Shown: positions 57,410-64,000 of the stretch, piece after piece | Layout: each line of letters begins with the position of its first letter | Position numbering within the stretch: position 1 is the first letter of the stretch | From: an uncultured Clostridium sp. | Lineage (GTDB): Bacteria; Bacillota; Clostridia; Clostridiales; Clostridiaceae | Length of the DNA stretch: 64,000 nucleotides | NCBI RefSeq assembly: GCF_947039605.1 | Contig: NZ_CAMQZG010000002.1 | Coordinates: forward strand, 62,001 to 126,000 | Direction of reading: 5' to 3' | The notes under the pieces: model-generated | Databases searched by the model: none | What the model saw: only the letters and a program-made list of their open reading frames with translations | What the model was told of the DNA's origin: nothing | Program-made: the position numbers and the translations under genes

Positions 57410-57552
57410 TTGGGGTTAATGAAGTATGAAATTTTATAATAGATTTTCATACTTTTTTAAAAAAGACAGTTATACAAGGTGAATAAATTCCTTTGTAATT
57501 TGGGTATACAAATAGTTAATATTAAACAAAAGAAGAATAAGGGGTGGAGTGT

Positions 57553-58779
57553 TTGAAGTTAAAATATATTTTGAGTTCATTTGAAATAGACGAGATAATA
57601 GAATCTCGGACTAATGAATTTGAATTAAAAAAAGGTGAAAAAAGAAAGGTTGAAAAATTTTGGAGAAAGGTATTAAGAGAATATACTGATTTTGATATAG
57701 AGTTTCAAGATGAAGGGATTTATGTTAAAGATTTAGATGTATTGAATAAATATAGTAGTTTGCTAGATTATAATATTTATAATGGGGTTTTAATAATAAA
57801 GTTCTTAGAATATATGAATATATATATTCCAGAGCGAGTATTAAAGGATGAAGAATTTAAAGATAAATTACTTTTAGATTTAGAAAATTATAAAGTTGAG
57901 AATATGAAAATTCAAGAAGAAATGAAAATGAATGATGATATAAAATATGATGAGAATGATATTTATGAGCAAAGGTGTATAAAATCAGAAGAATATTTTA
58001 TTCAAGAAAATGGAATAGGGCTGAGCTATAGAAGTGGGTATATAGGTTTTTACACATTGGGAACAATGTTAATTGTTATGAGTTTGGTGAGTATACAATT
58101 TAGCTTGAATAAAATGATATATGGTTCTAGTATAACTGTAGATTATATTTTTAAATATATTTTTATAGGGTTATTTGCATTTGGTGTATGGGTACTGACA
58201 TTCAAAAGTAAAAAAAGTTTTAATATTAGAAAGTTAGATCCAAGGTTTAATTATTATCTTAGTGTAGATGAGAAGTTTTTGAAAATTAGGATTGATTCAA
58301 AAAAATTAAAAAAAGAAGTGAAATATAATTTAGAAACTATTGTTAAATTTGTTCAAGATGGTTATATATACAAGGTGTATTATAAACATAAAAGAGGATA
58401 TAAATTAATATCAGTTGCAAATAGTAAGTTTAATTTATTAGGAAGACGAGAATTTGAGGATAGATTAACTAAAATAGTACAGAGAAATAATTGTGAAGCA
58501 GAATTTGATAGTAAGGCTAAAAAAAGAACTAAAACTAGAAAGATTTTGAGGATTATAAGCTTTGTATTATTTATAGGAGTATTTGTTATATACTTTATTA
58601 CACCAATAGTCATAAAGAAATCTATGCCTAAATTAAATACAAAGATAATGAAAGAGAAAGAAGAATATAATCAATATGTAATAGCTCAAAAAAAAGCAAA
58701 TGAACTAACTAATTTAGAGGTTCTAGAGGAAGTTTTAAAAATTATAAGTGAAAACAATCAAAATCAAAAGTCTCAATAG
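57553..58779 (+). CDS. YcxB-like-domain membrane protein
   Basis: A 408-residue protein. The first 150 residues are charged and helical. Two membrane helices lie at about 165-215, then a beta-rich region (about 230-315, YYLSVDEKFLKIRI, EVKYNLETIVKFVQDG, GYKLISVANS) resembling the YcxB-like C-terminal domain, and a last helix at about 330-350 with a short tail. TTG 57553 is preferred as start because AAGGGGTGG ends about five bases before it; GTG 57544 overlaps that site. It follows the SdpI-like locus by about 140 bases. Function unknown; the YcxB-like label is by strand pattern and moderately sure. Confidence 0.6.
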   Translation: MKLKYILSSFEIDEIIESRTNEFELKKGEKRKVEKFWRKVLREYTDFDIEFQDEGIYVKDLDVLNKYSSLLDYNIYNGVLIIKFLEYMNIYIPERVLKDEEFKDKLLLDLENYKVENMKIQEEMKMNDDIKYDENDIYEQRCIKSEEYFIQENGIGLSYRSGYIGFYTLGTMLIVMSLVSIQFSLNKMIYGSSITVDYIFKYIFIGLFAFGVWVLTFKSKKSFNIRKLDPRFNYYLSVDEKFLKIRIDSKKLKKEVKYNLETIVKFVQDGYIYKVYYKHKRGYKLISVANSKFNLLGRREFEDRLTKIVQRNNCEAEFDSKAKKRTKTRKILRIISFVLFIGVFVIYFITPIVIKKSMPKLNTKIMKEKEEYNQYVIAQKKANELTNLEVLEEVLKIISENNQNQKSQ

Positions 58780-58811
58780 TAAAGATTTGAAAGTGAATAT
58801 GAAATTAAATA

Positions 58812-58840
58812 TTGACAATATAAGTAAGTTGTAATATCAT
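58812..58840 (+). promoter_or_regulatory. Promoter of the riboflavin operon
   Basis: TTGACA (58812-58817), 17 bases, TATCAT (58835-58840); a start near 58847 would place the FMN riboswitch at the very 5' end of the transcript. Confidence 0.8.
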
Positions 58841-58857
58841 CATATCATAACTTAATA

Positions 58858-58970
58858 AATCTTCAGGGCAGGGTGTAATTCCCTACCGGTGGTAAAGCCC
58901 ACGAGCCGTTTGTGCATGATTTGGTGAAATTCCAAAGCCGACAGTAAAGTCTGGATGAAAGAAGATAGAA
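58858..58970 (+). ncRNA. FMN riboswitch (RFN element)
   Basis: The RFN landmarks occur in order: TCTTCAGGGCAGGGTG, AATTCCCTACCGGTGGTA, AGCCCACGAGCC, GATTTGGTGAAATTCC, AAGCCGACAGTAAAGTCTGG and the closing GAAAGAAGA that pairs with the 5' end. It is followed by two hairpin-T-runs before ribD, so FMN should terminate transcription of ribD-ribE-ribBA-ribH. Confidence 0.98.
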
Positions 58971-59057
58971 ATAATATAAGTAAGGTTATATGATAGCTTT
59001 TGTTTGTGATATTCACATTCATAGGGTTATTATACCTATATTTAGTTTTGTTTATTA

Positions 59058-59091
59058 CGCTCTGGAATGTTTTCATTCTAGAGCTTTTTTG
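59058..59091 (+). terminator. First terminator in the FMN riboswitch leader
   Basis: GCTCTGGAATG pairs with CATTCTAGAGC around a TTTT loop (one G-T pair), followed by TTTTTTG. Likely the switch-controlled expression platform. Confidence 0.85.
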
Positions 59092-59186
59092 TATTTAAAA
59101 CTAATTTGATGTAGGAGAACTATACCTTTTTATATTTATTTAATTTTGTATTTTAATAGCTTAGTCTATTTAGTATAGAAATTTTT

Positions 59187-59222
59187 AAAAGCCTGAAGAG
59201 TAATATCTTTGGGCTTTTTATT
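59187..59222 (+). terminator. Second terminator-like hairpin in the FMN leader
   Basis: AAAAGCCTGAAGA pairs with TCTTTGGGCTTTT (two wobble pairs), then TTATTTT. It lies just before ribD and would also act against read-through unless prevented. Confidence 0.7.
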
Positions 59223-59265
59223 TTAAGATTTATTGGTTTAAAGTAATTTTTTGGAGATGATTATT

Positions 59266-60357
59266 TTGAATGAAAAGTTTATGAGTTTAGCTATTGAATT
59301 TGCAGAGAAAGGAAAGGGGAGAGTTAATCCTAATCCACTTGTTGGGGCTGTGATTGTAAAGAATGATGAGGTTATTGGTAGTGGATATCACGAGGTTTGT
59401 GGAGAGGGTCATGCAGAGGTTAATGCTTTTAATAGTTTAACTGAAAGCTGTGATGGAGCAGAGATGTATGTAACTTTAGAGCCTTGCTCGCATTATGGAA
59501 AGACACCACCTTGCGCAGATAAGATTATAGAGATGGGAATTTCAAAGGTTTATATTGGAGCACTTGATCCCAATCCTTTGGTTGCTGGCAAGGGAGTTGC
59601 AAAGCTTAGACTAGCAGGGATTGAGGTCATGGTTGGAGTTTTAGAGGATGAATGTAGGTGGCAACAAGAAGTTTTTAGAAAGTATATAAGTACTAAAAAG
59701 CCCTTTGTTTTGTATAAGTCTGCTATGTCACTTGATGGAAAGATTGCTACAAAACATGGTGAGTCTATGTGGATAAGTAGTGAGAAGTCAAGGGAGGAAG
59801 TTCAAGGTCTTAGAAATTATTTAATGGGTATTATGGTTGGAGTTGATACTGTTATAGCAGATAATCCAAGACTTACTTGTAGACTTGAAGGTGGGAGAAA
59901 TCCTATAAGAATAGTGGTTGATAGTAAGCTTAGAATTCCTAGATGGGCTAATGTTTTAAATGATGAGTTTAGCAAAGATACAATAATTGCTACAACAGAG
60001 TTTTGTAGTAATGAATATAAGAAAATACTTAAAGATAAAGGTTTTAGGGTGATAGAAACTAGAAGTAAAAGAGGGCAAGTTAATTTAGAGGAGCTTGTTA
60101 TAAAGCTTGGTGAACTTGGTATTGATGGAGTTCTTTTAGAGGGGGGTTCTACACTTGCTTATTCAGCTATAAAAGAGGGGATAGTGGATAAGGTTCAGTT
60201 TTATATAGCACCTAAAATTATAGGAGGAAAAGCTAAGACTGTAGTTGATGGGCTTGGTATAGAAAAACTTGCAGATGCTTTTGAACTAGAGAGTATAAGT
60301 ACAAGAAAATATGATTGTGACATTGTTATAGAGGGATATTTTAAAAGAGGTGAATAG
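59266..60357 (+). CDS. ribD: Bifunctional pyrimidine deaminase/reductase RibD
   Basis: A 363-residue enzyme for the second and third steps of riboflavin synthesis. The deaminase domain shows NPNPLVGAVIV, GHAEVNAF and EPCSHYGKTPPC (zinc His and two Cys); the reductase domain begins near residue 145 with YKSAMSLDGKIATKHGES and ends with LLEGGSTLAYSAI. TTG 59266 is chosen because GGAG lies nine bases upstream and it yields the family N-terminus NEKFMSLAIEFAEKGKG; the upstream TTG at 59251 overlaps the binding site. The next gene starts at the base after its stop. Confidence 0.96.
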   Translation: MNEKFMSLAIEFAEKGKGRVNPNPLVGAVIVKNDEVIGSGYHEVCGEGHAEVNAFNSLTESCDGAEMYVTLEPCSHYGKTPPCADKIIEMGISKVYIGALDPNPLVAGKGVAKLRLAGIEVMVGVLEDECRWQQEVFRKYISTKKPFVLYKSAMSLDGKIATKHGESMWISSEKSREEVQGLRNYLMGIMVGVDTVIADNPRLTCRLEGGRNPIRIVVDSKLRIPRWANVLNDEFSKDTIIATTEFCSNEYKKILKDKGFRVIETRSKRGQVNLEELVIKLGELGIDGVLLEGGSTLAYSAIKEGIVDKVQFYIAPKIIGGKAKTVVDGLGIEKLADAFELESISTRKYDCDIVIEGYFKRGE

Positions 60358-61005
60358 ATGTTTACAGGGATAGTTGAGGAACTTGGCAGGATAGATTCTA
60401 TAAAGGTTAATGGAAAGTCAGCTACGATAGTTATTAGTGCAAAGTTGGTTTTAGAGGATACAAAGCTTGGAGATAGTATTGCAACTAATGGAGTTTGTCT
60501 TACTGTTACAAATCTTAATAGTGGAAGTTTTGAAGCTGATGTTATGACTGAAACTATGAATAGGACAAGTCTTTCAAGTTTAAAGTCTGGAAGCAAGGTT
60601 AATTTAGAGAGAGCTATGATTGCAAATGGAAGATTTGGTGGACATATAGTGAGTGGTCATGTAGATGGAGTTGGGATTATAGAGAAGTATAGTAAAGATG
60701 AAAATGCAACTTGGGTTACTATAAATGCTAGTAAGGATATTTTAAAGTATGTTGTAGAGAAAGGCTCAATCTGTATAGATGGGATAAGCCTTACAGTTGC
60801 ATATGTTGATGATAGATGTTTTAAAGTTTCTATTATTCCACACACAGGGGAGGAAACTACACTTCTACAAAATAAGATTGGTGGAGTAGTTAATTTAGAG
60901 TGTGATGTTATAGGAAAGTATGTAGAGAAACTTTTAGGACTTAAAAAGAAAGAAAGTAAAAGTAGTATTAGTGAAGATTTTCTAAAGAATAATGGATTTA
61001 TGTAA
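60358..61005 (+). CDS. ribE: Riboflavin synthase alpha subunit
   Basis: A 215-residue enzyme with two lumazine-binding repeats: MFTGIVEELGRIDSI with IATNGVCLTVTNL in the first and HIVSGHVDGVGIIEK with ICIDGISLTVAYVDD in the second. It dismutates two lumazine molecules to riboflavin. It starts immediately after ribD, so the two are coupled. Length is normal. Confidence 0.97.
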   Translation: MFTGIVEELGRIDSIKVNGKSATIVISAKLVLEDTKLGDSIATNGVCLTVTNLNSGSFEADVMTETMNRTSLSSLKSGSKVNLERAMIANGRFGGHIVSGHVDGVGIIEKYSKDENATWVTINASKDILKYVVEKGSICIDGISLTVAYVDDRCFKVSIIPHTGEETTLLQNKIGGVVNLECDVIGKYVEKLLGLKKKESKSSISEDFLKNNGFM

Positions 61006-61014
61006 GGGGGAAAT

Positions 61015-62214
61015 ATGATGAAGTTTAATAGTATAGAAGAGGCAATTGAAGATATAAGAAATGGGAAAATCATAGTTGTTGTAGATGATGAGGATAGAGA
61101 GAATGAGGGTGACCTTATAATGGCAGCTGATATGGTAACAGGGGAAGCTATAAACTTTATGGCTACTTATGGGAAAGGGCTTATTTGTATGCCAATAGAG
61201 AAAGAAATAGCAGATAGATTAAGTATAGGTGCTATGGTTTCAAATAATACAGATAACCATGAAACAGCTTTTACAGTTTCAATAGATTATAAGGATACAA
61301 CTACTGGAATATCAGCTTTTGAAAGAGCTTTAACTATTCAAAAAGTTTTAGAGAGTGATAATCCAAATGACTTTAGAAGACCAGGGCATATGTTCCCTCT
61401 AGTAGCTAAAGAGGATGGAGTTATTGCAAGAAATGGACATACAGAGGCAGGAGTAGACCTTGCAAAACTTGCAGGTTTTAAAGGTGCAGGAGTTATATGT
61501 GAGATTATGAAAGATGATGGTCAGATGGCAAGACTTTCAGATTTAGAAGTTTTTTGTGAAAAGCATAATCTTAAAATAATAACTATAAAAGATTTAGTTG
61601 AGTATAGAAAGAAAAAAGAGTTTGCAAGTCTTGTAGAAAGAGTTGTAGAGATAAAAATGCCAACTAGATATGGTGATTTTACGTTGTATGGTTTTGAAAA
61701 TAAATTAAGTGGTGAAGAATATATAGCTTTAGTTAAAGGTGATGTGAAAAATAAAGATTCAGTTCTTTTAAGAGTTCATTCAGAGTGTTTAACTGGTGAT
61801 GCACTTGGGTCAAAAAGATGTGATTGTGGAGAGCAGTATGACACTGCTATGAAAAGAATAGCAGAAGAGGAATGTGGAGTATTAATATATATGAAGCAAG
61901 AAGGGAGAGGTATAGGTCTTATGAATAAGCTTAAAGCCTATGCACTTCAAGATGATGGGCTTGATACAGTTGAGGCAAATTTAGAGCTTGGTTTTGTAGC
62001 AGATGCAAGAAGCTATGAATTTGCAGCAGGAATTATAAAAAATCTTGGAATCAAAAAAGTTAATTTAATGACTAATAATCCAAGTAAAATAGAGGCATTA
62101 GAAGAGTATGGAATAGTGATAGAAAAAAGAATTCCGATACAAATGAATCATAACGAGAAGAATGAGTTTTATCTTAAAACTAAAAAAGAAAAAATGGGAC
62201 ATATGTTTGTTTAA
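61015..62214 (+). CDS. ribBA: Bifunctional DHBP synthase / GTP cyclohydrolase II
   Basis: A 399-residue fusion. The DHBP synthase half (to about 200) shows IVVVDDEDRENEGDLIMAA, RPGHMFPLVAKEDGV and RNGHTEAGVDLA. The GTP cyclohydrolase II half shows LLRVHSECLTGDALGSKRCDCGEQ (zinc Cys residues), MKQEGRGIGLMNK and LMTNNPSKI. It supplies both precursors, the four-carbon unit and the pyrimidine. AAGGGGGA precedes the ATG, nine bases after ribE. Confidence 0.97.
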   Translation: MMKFNSIEEAIEDIRNGKIIVVVDDEDRENEGDLIMAADMVTGEAINFMATYGKGLICMPIEKEIADRLSIGAMVSNNTDNHETAFTVSIDYKDTTTGISAFERALTIQKVLESDNPNDFRRPGHMFPLVAKEDGVIARNGHTEAGVDLAKLAGFKGAGVICEIMKDDGQMARLSDLEVFCEKHNLKIITIKDLVEYRKKKEFASLVERVVEIKMPTRYGDFTLYGFENKLSGEEYIALVKGDVKNKDSVLLRVHSECLTGDALGSKRCDCGEQYDTAMKRIAEEECGVLIYMKQEGRGIGLMNKLKAYALQDDGLDTVEANLELGFVADARSYEFAAGIIKNLGIKKVNLMTNNPSKIEALEEYGIVIEKRIPIQMNHNEKNEFYLKTKKEKMGHMFV

Positions 62215-62264
62215 TTAAAATAACAGGCATTTATATATAAATAAAATATTAGGGGGAATTATAA

Positions 62265-62726
62265 ATGAGAATATTAGAAGGTAATTTAGTAGCAAGTAAT
62301 TTAAAAGTTGGGATAGTAGTTGGGAGATTTAATGAGTTTATAGTATCAAAATTACTTGGTGGGGCAATTGATGGACTTAAAAGACATGGAGTAGAAGAGG
62401 ATAAAATTGACGTAGCATATGTACCTGGGGCATTTGAAATTCCACTTATAGCAAAGAAAATGGCTAAAAGTGAAAAGTATGATGCAGTAATATGTCTTGG
62501 GGCAGTTATAAAAGGTTCAACACCACATTTTGATTATGTTTGTTCAGAAGTTTCAAAAGGTATAGGGAATGTAACTCTTCAAACAGAGGTACCAGTTATA
62601 TTTGGAGTTTTAACAACTGATACAATAGAACAAGCTATAGAAAGAGCAGGGACAAAAGCAGGAAATAAAGGGTATGATGCAGCAGTAACAGCAATAGAAA
62701 TGGCAAATTTAATATCAGAGTTTTAA
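62265..62726 (+). CDS. ribH: 6,7-dimethyl-8-ribityllumazine synthase
   Basis: A 153-residue enzyme, last of the riboflavin operon. [49 protein letters not shown] and [20 protein letters not shown] are the canonical substrate-binding blocks, with the catalytic His in the PHFDYV motif. AGGGGGAA precedes the ATG. The family forms pentamers or 60-mer shells. A strong terminator follows. Confidence 0.98.
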   Translation: MRILEGNLVASNLKVGIVVGRFNEFIVSKLLGGAIDGLKRHGVEEDKIDVAYVPGAFEIPLIAKKMAKSEKYDAVICLGAVIKGSTPHFDYVCSEVSKGIGNVTLQTEVPVIFGVLTTDTIEQAIERAGTKAGNKGYDAAVTAIEMANLISEF

Positions 62727-62729
62727 TAT

Positions 62730-62768
62730 AGAAAATGAGCTATTCAAAGTTGAATAGCTCATTTTTTC
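62730..62768. terminator. Bidirectional terminator after ribH
   Basis: AAAATGAGCTATTC pairs perfectly with GAATAGCTCATTTT around a five-base loop; A- and T-runs on both sides serve ribH and the converging gene. Confidence 0.93.
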
Positions 62769-63696
62769 ACTTTATTTTATCAAAAACATCTTTGATGATT
62801 TCAAAATCTGACTCAGCCTTTGCATCAAGGTCAAATTCACCAAGATAAGTTTTATATTTCTCATTAAAAGGTTTAGTAACTTTGAAGATATTTAGAGTTG
62901 TCATGATAACAAGTCTATTAAAGTTTAAAAGTAAATCTTCAAATTTATTTAAATCTTCATTTTCTTCCTCAAGAGATTCTTTAAAAGTTTTTATACTAAG
63001 GATAGTTCTAGTTAATCTTAAATCATAAAGGAATAAGTTTGTAGTATATTCATCAATATTATTAAGATTTTCAAAAAGATACTCAGTAGAAAGTTTTCCA
63101 CTTATAAAACTCTTAGTTTCAGCAAGGAAAGCAGAGTCAATGTTATCAAAGTTTATTGTTTCTAAATTAGTATTTATATCATTAAGTCTATCAGTTATAT
63201 AAGCATCATATTCTGCATTATATAAATCAAATTCTTTTTGATTTCTAGGAAGTAAATCTCTATTTGTAATAGCATAGTCTTGTGTAAGACTTAAAAGGTT
63301 TCTAGCTATCTTTATATTAAGTGATAGAATTTCTTTTGAATTCTCAAAAATTGTAGCAAGTTCTCTATTTTCAGGAATTAATGTTTTTTCTTCAAGAAGA
63401 TTAATCTGATATTTCTTTTTAGCAATTCCATACTCAGATGTAACATGAGTTCTATAAAGTCTTCCATACATATAATTACTAATTCCAAGAGTATCTCCAG
63501 AGCTTAAATCAGTAGAAATCATAGCTTTAAGTGATAATAAATCATATTTAATTTTATCATTATCTATATTAGAAAGAAGATGATTAATTTCCTCGATAGT
63601 TTTAGTTGAAAGTTTTTGAACTGTTATAAGTTCTTTTGCCCCTTTAGTTACATTTCTTTTATTCTTTTGTGCTTTATATAGTCTACCTATACCCAT
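62767..63696 (-). CDS. Unrecognised 309-residue helical protein
   Basis: A 309-residue protein, almost all helical by appearance, rich in Leu, Asn, Asp and Glu, with no signal peptide or membrane segment. The N-terminus is basic (YKAQKNKRNVTKGAKEL). Long amphipathic stretches, for example KEILSLNIKIARNLLSLTQ and EYTTNLFLYDLRLTRTILS, suggest a helical-bundle or coiled-coil cytosolic protein. On the minus strand AAGGAGAAA lies before the ATG, so expression is likely. I recognise no family and no neighbour explains it. Confidence 0.7.
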   Translation of the reverse strand: MGIGRLYKAQKNKRNVTKGAKELITVQKLSTKTIEEINHLLSNIDNDKIKYDLLSLKAMISTDLSSGDTLGISNYMYGRLYRTHVTSEYGIAKKKYQINLLEEKTLIPENRELATIFENSKEILSLNIKIARNLLSLTQDYAITNRDLLPRNQKEFDLYNAEYDAYITDRLNDINTNLETINFDNIDSAFLAETKSFISGKLSTEYLFENLNNIDEYTTNLFLYDLRLTRTILSIKTFKESLEEENEDLNKFEDLLLNFNRLVIMTTLNIFKVTKPFNEKYKTYLGEFDLDAKAESDFEIIKDVFDKIK

Positions 63697-63774
63697 AAAT
63701 ATTTCTCCTTAGTTTCTTTAGTTTAAATTAAGTAGTATTAATTCTATTTAATATTATCTTTAAGAGGGTAATTT

Positions 63775-63918
63775 ATGCAACATATTTTTAAAAATAGAAA
63801 GTATCTACTAAATTTAATGAAAATAGGAATCTTATTAAGAAAATGCTTGAAAAATATAGGAAAGAGAGAAATATTATTAGCTAGAAAAGGTAATTTAAAC
63901 GAGAAATTTAATTATTAA
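63775..63918 (+). CDS. 47-codon basic ORF, doubtful
   Basis: ATG 63775 to TAA 63918 encodes a Lys/Asn-rich 47-residue peptide. GAGGG seven bases upstream is a fair binding site, but composition matches that of translated AT-rich spacer and no motif is visible. It may be chance. Confidence 0.25.
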   Translation: MQHIFKNRKYLLNLMKIGILLRKCLKNIGKREILLARKGNLNEKFNY

Positions 63919-63921
63919 GTT

Positions 63922-63950
63922 TTGACAGTGAAAAATTAATTTAGTAAACT
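63922..63950 (+). promoter_or_regulatory. Promoter for a gene beyond the right edge
   Basis: TTGACA (63922-63927), 17 bases, TAAACT (63945-63950). A purine-rich AGAGGTGG at 63986-63993 is a ribosome binding site, so a start codon should lie just past base 64000. Confidence 0.6.
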
Positions 63951-64000
63951 CAAATAAATTAAGTAAAATACTTAGTTAATAAAATAGAGGTGGTAATTAA

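Noticed and set aside
58852..59076. Minus-strand ORF of 74 codons
   Set aside because: It is antisense to the FMN riboswitch, whose conserved structure explains the sequence.

Overview
The window is AT-rich Firmicutes DNA, and its content and gene order point to an anaerobic, spore-forming, fibre-degrading clostridium. Three things support this: the block maf-radC-mreBCD-min-spoIVFA-spoIVFB-rplU-prp-rpmA-obg, which is the Bacillus/Clostridium order; a selenocysteine-coded selD with selA and selB; and two large secreted proteins carrying cellulose- and chitin-type binding modules. A relative of Cellulosilyticum/Epulopiscium (Lachnospirales) would fit, but that is inference. I see no rRNA, tRNA, CRISPR array, insertion sequence or prophage.

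Layout. 1-6.0 kb: 3' end of a yaaA gene, a membrane-anchored deacetylase-like protein, a four-repeat S1-domain protein, an M20 dipeptidase and a SPOR-domain protein. 6.1-33 kb: the cell-shape, division and ribosome cluster. It runs maf, radC, mreB, mreC, mreD, three consecutive large class B PBP genes of the PBP2 type, minC, minD, minE, rodA, spoIVFA-like, spoIVFB-like, two radical-SAM-associated genes, rng, then rplU (behind an L21 leader RNA), prp, rpmA, obg, yhbY, yqeK and an rluD-type synthase. MreBCD, the PBP2 paralogs and RodA should form the elongation machine, MinCDE places the septum, and SpoIVFA/B would process a sporulation sigma factor. 33-37.4 kb: a lipoprotein, a D,D-carboxypeptidase on the minus strand, and a ComEA-like DNA-binding protein. 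37.4-41.9 kb: selD(Sec17)-selA-selB plus a 38-codon ORF. 42-44.2 kb: a small unknown protein and an ABC-2 transporter pair.

44.2-51.6 kb is the most unusual part. Two paralogous minus-strand genes each encode about 1,050-residue secreted proteins: signal peptide, ChiA-N-like domain, a catalytic-looking domain I do not recognise as a standard family, ChiA-N-like domain, CBM2, ChiA-N-like domain, CBM5/12. By eye the central domain has a remote resemblance to GH6 cellulases (IPD and EPD landmarks in the right order). A small lipoprotein gene lies between them on the other strand.

51.7-55 kb: a TPP-riboswitch thiamin salvage operon (thiD, thiM, tenA, thiE). 55-58.8 kb: an RDD-like membrane protein, an RlmD/TrmA-type methyltransferase, and a small membrane-protein patch containing an apparently frameshifted SdpI-family gene and a YcxB-like protein. 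58.8-62.7 kb: an FMN-riboswitch riboflavin operon (ribD, ribE, ribBA, ribH). The window ends with an unrecognised 309-residue protein on the minus strand and a promoter plus ribosome binding site aimed at a gene beyond the edge.

Most transcription units end in clear hairpin-plus-T-run terminators, several shared between convergent genes. Gaps over 300 bases (5736-6091, 19328-19654, 51583-52039, 58780-59265, 63697-64000) hold the terminators, riboswitches and promoters listed; beyond these I see only AT-rich spacer.
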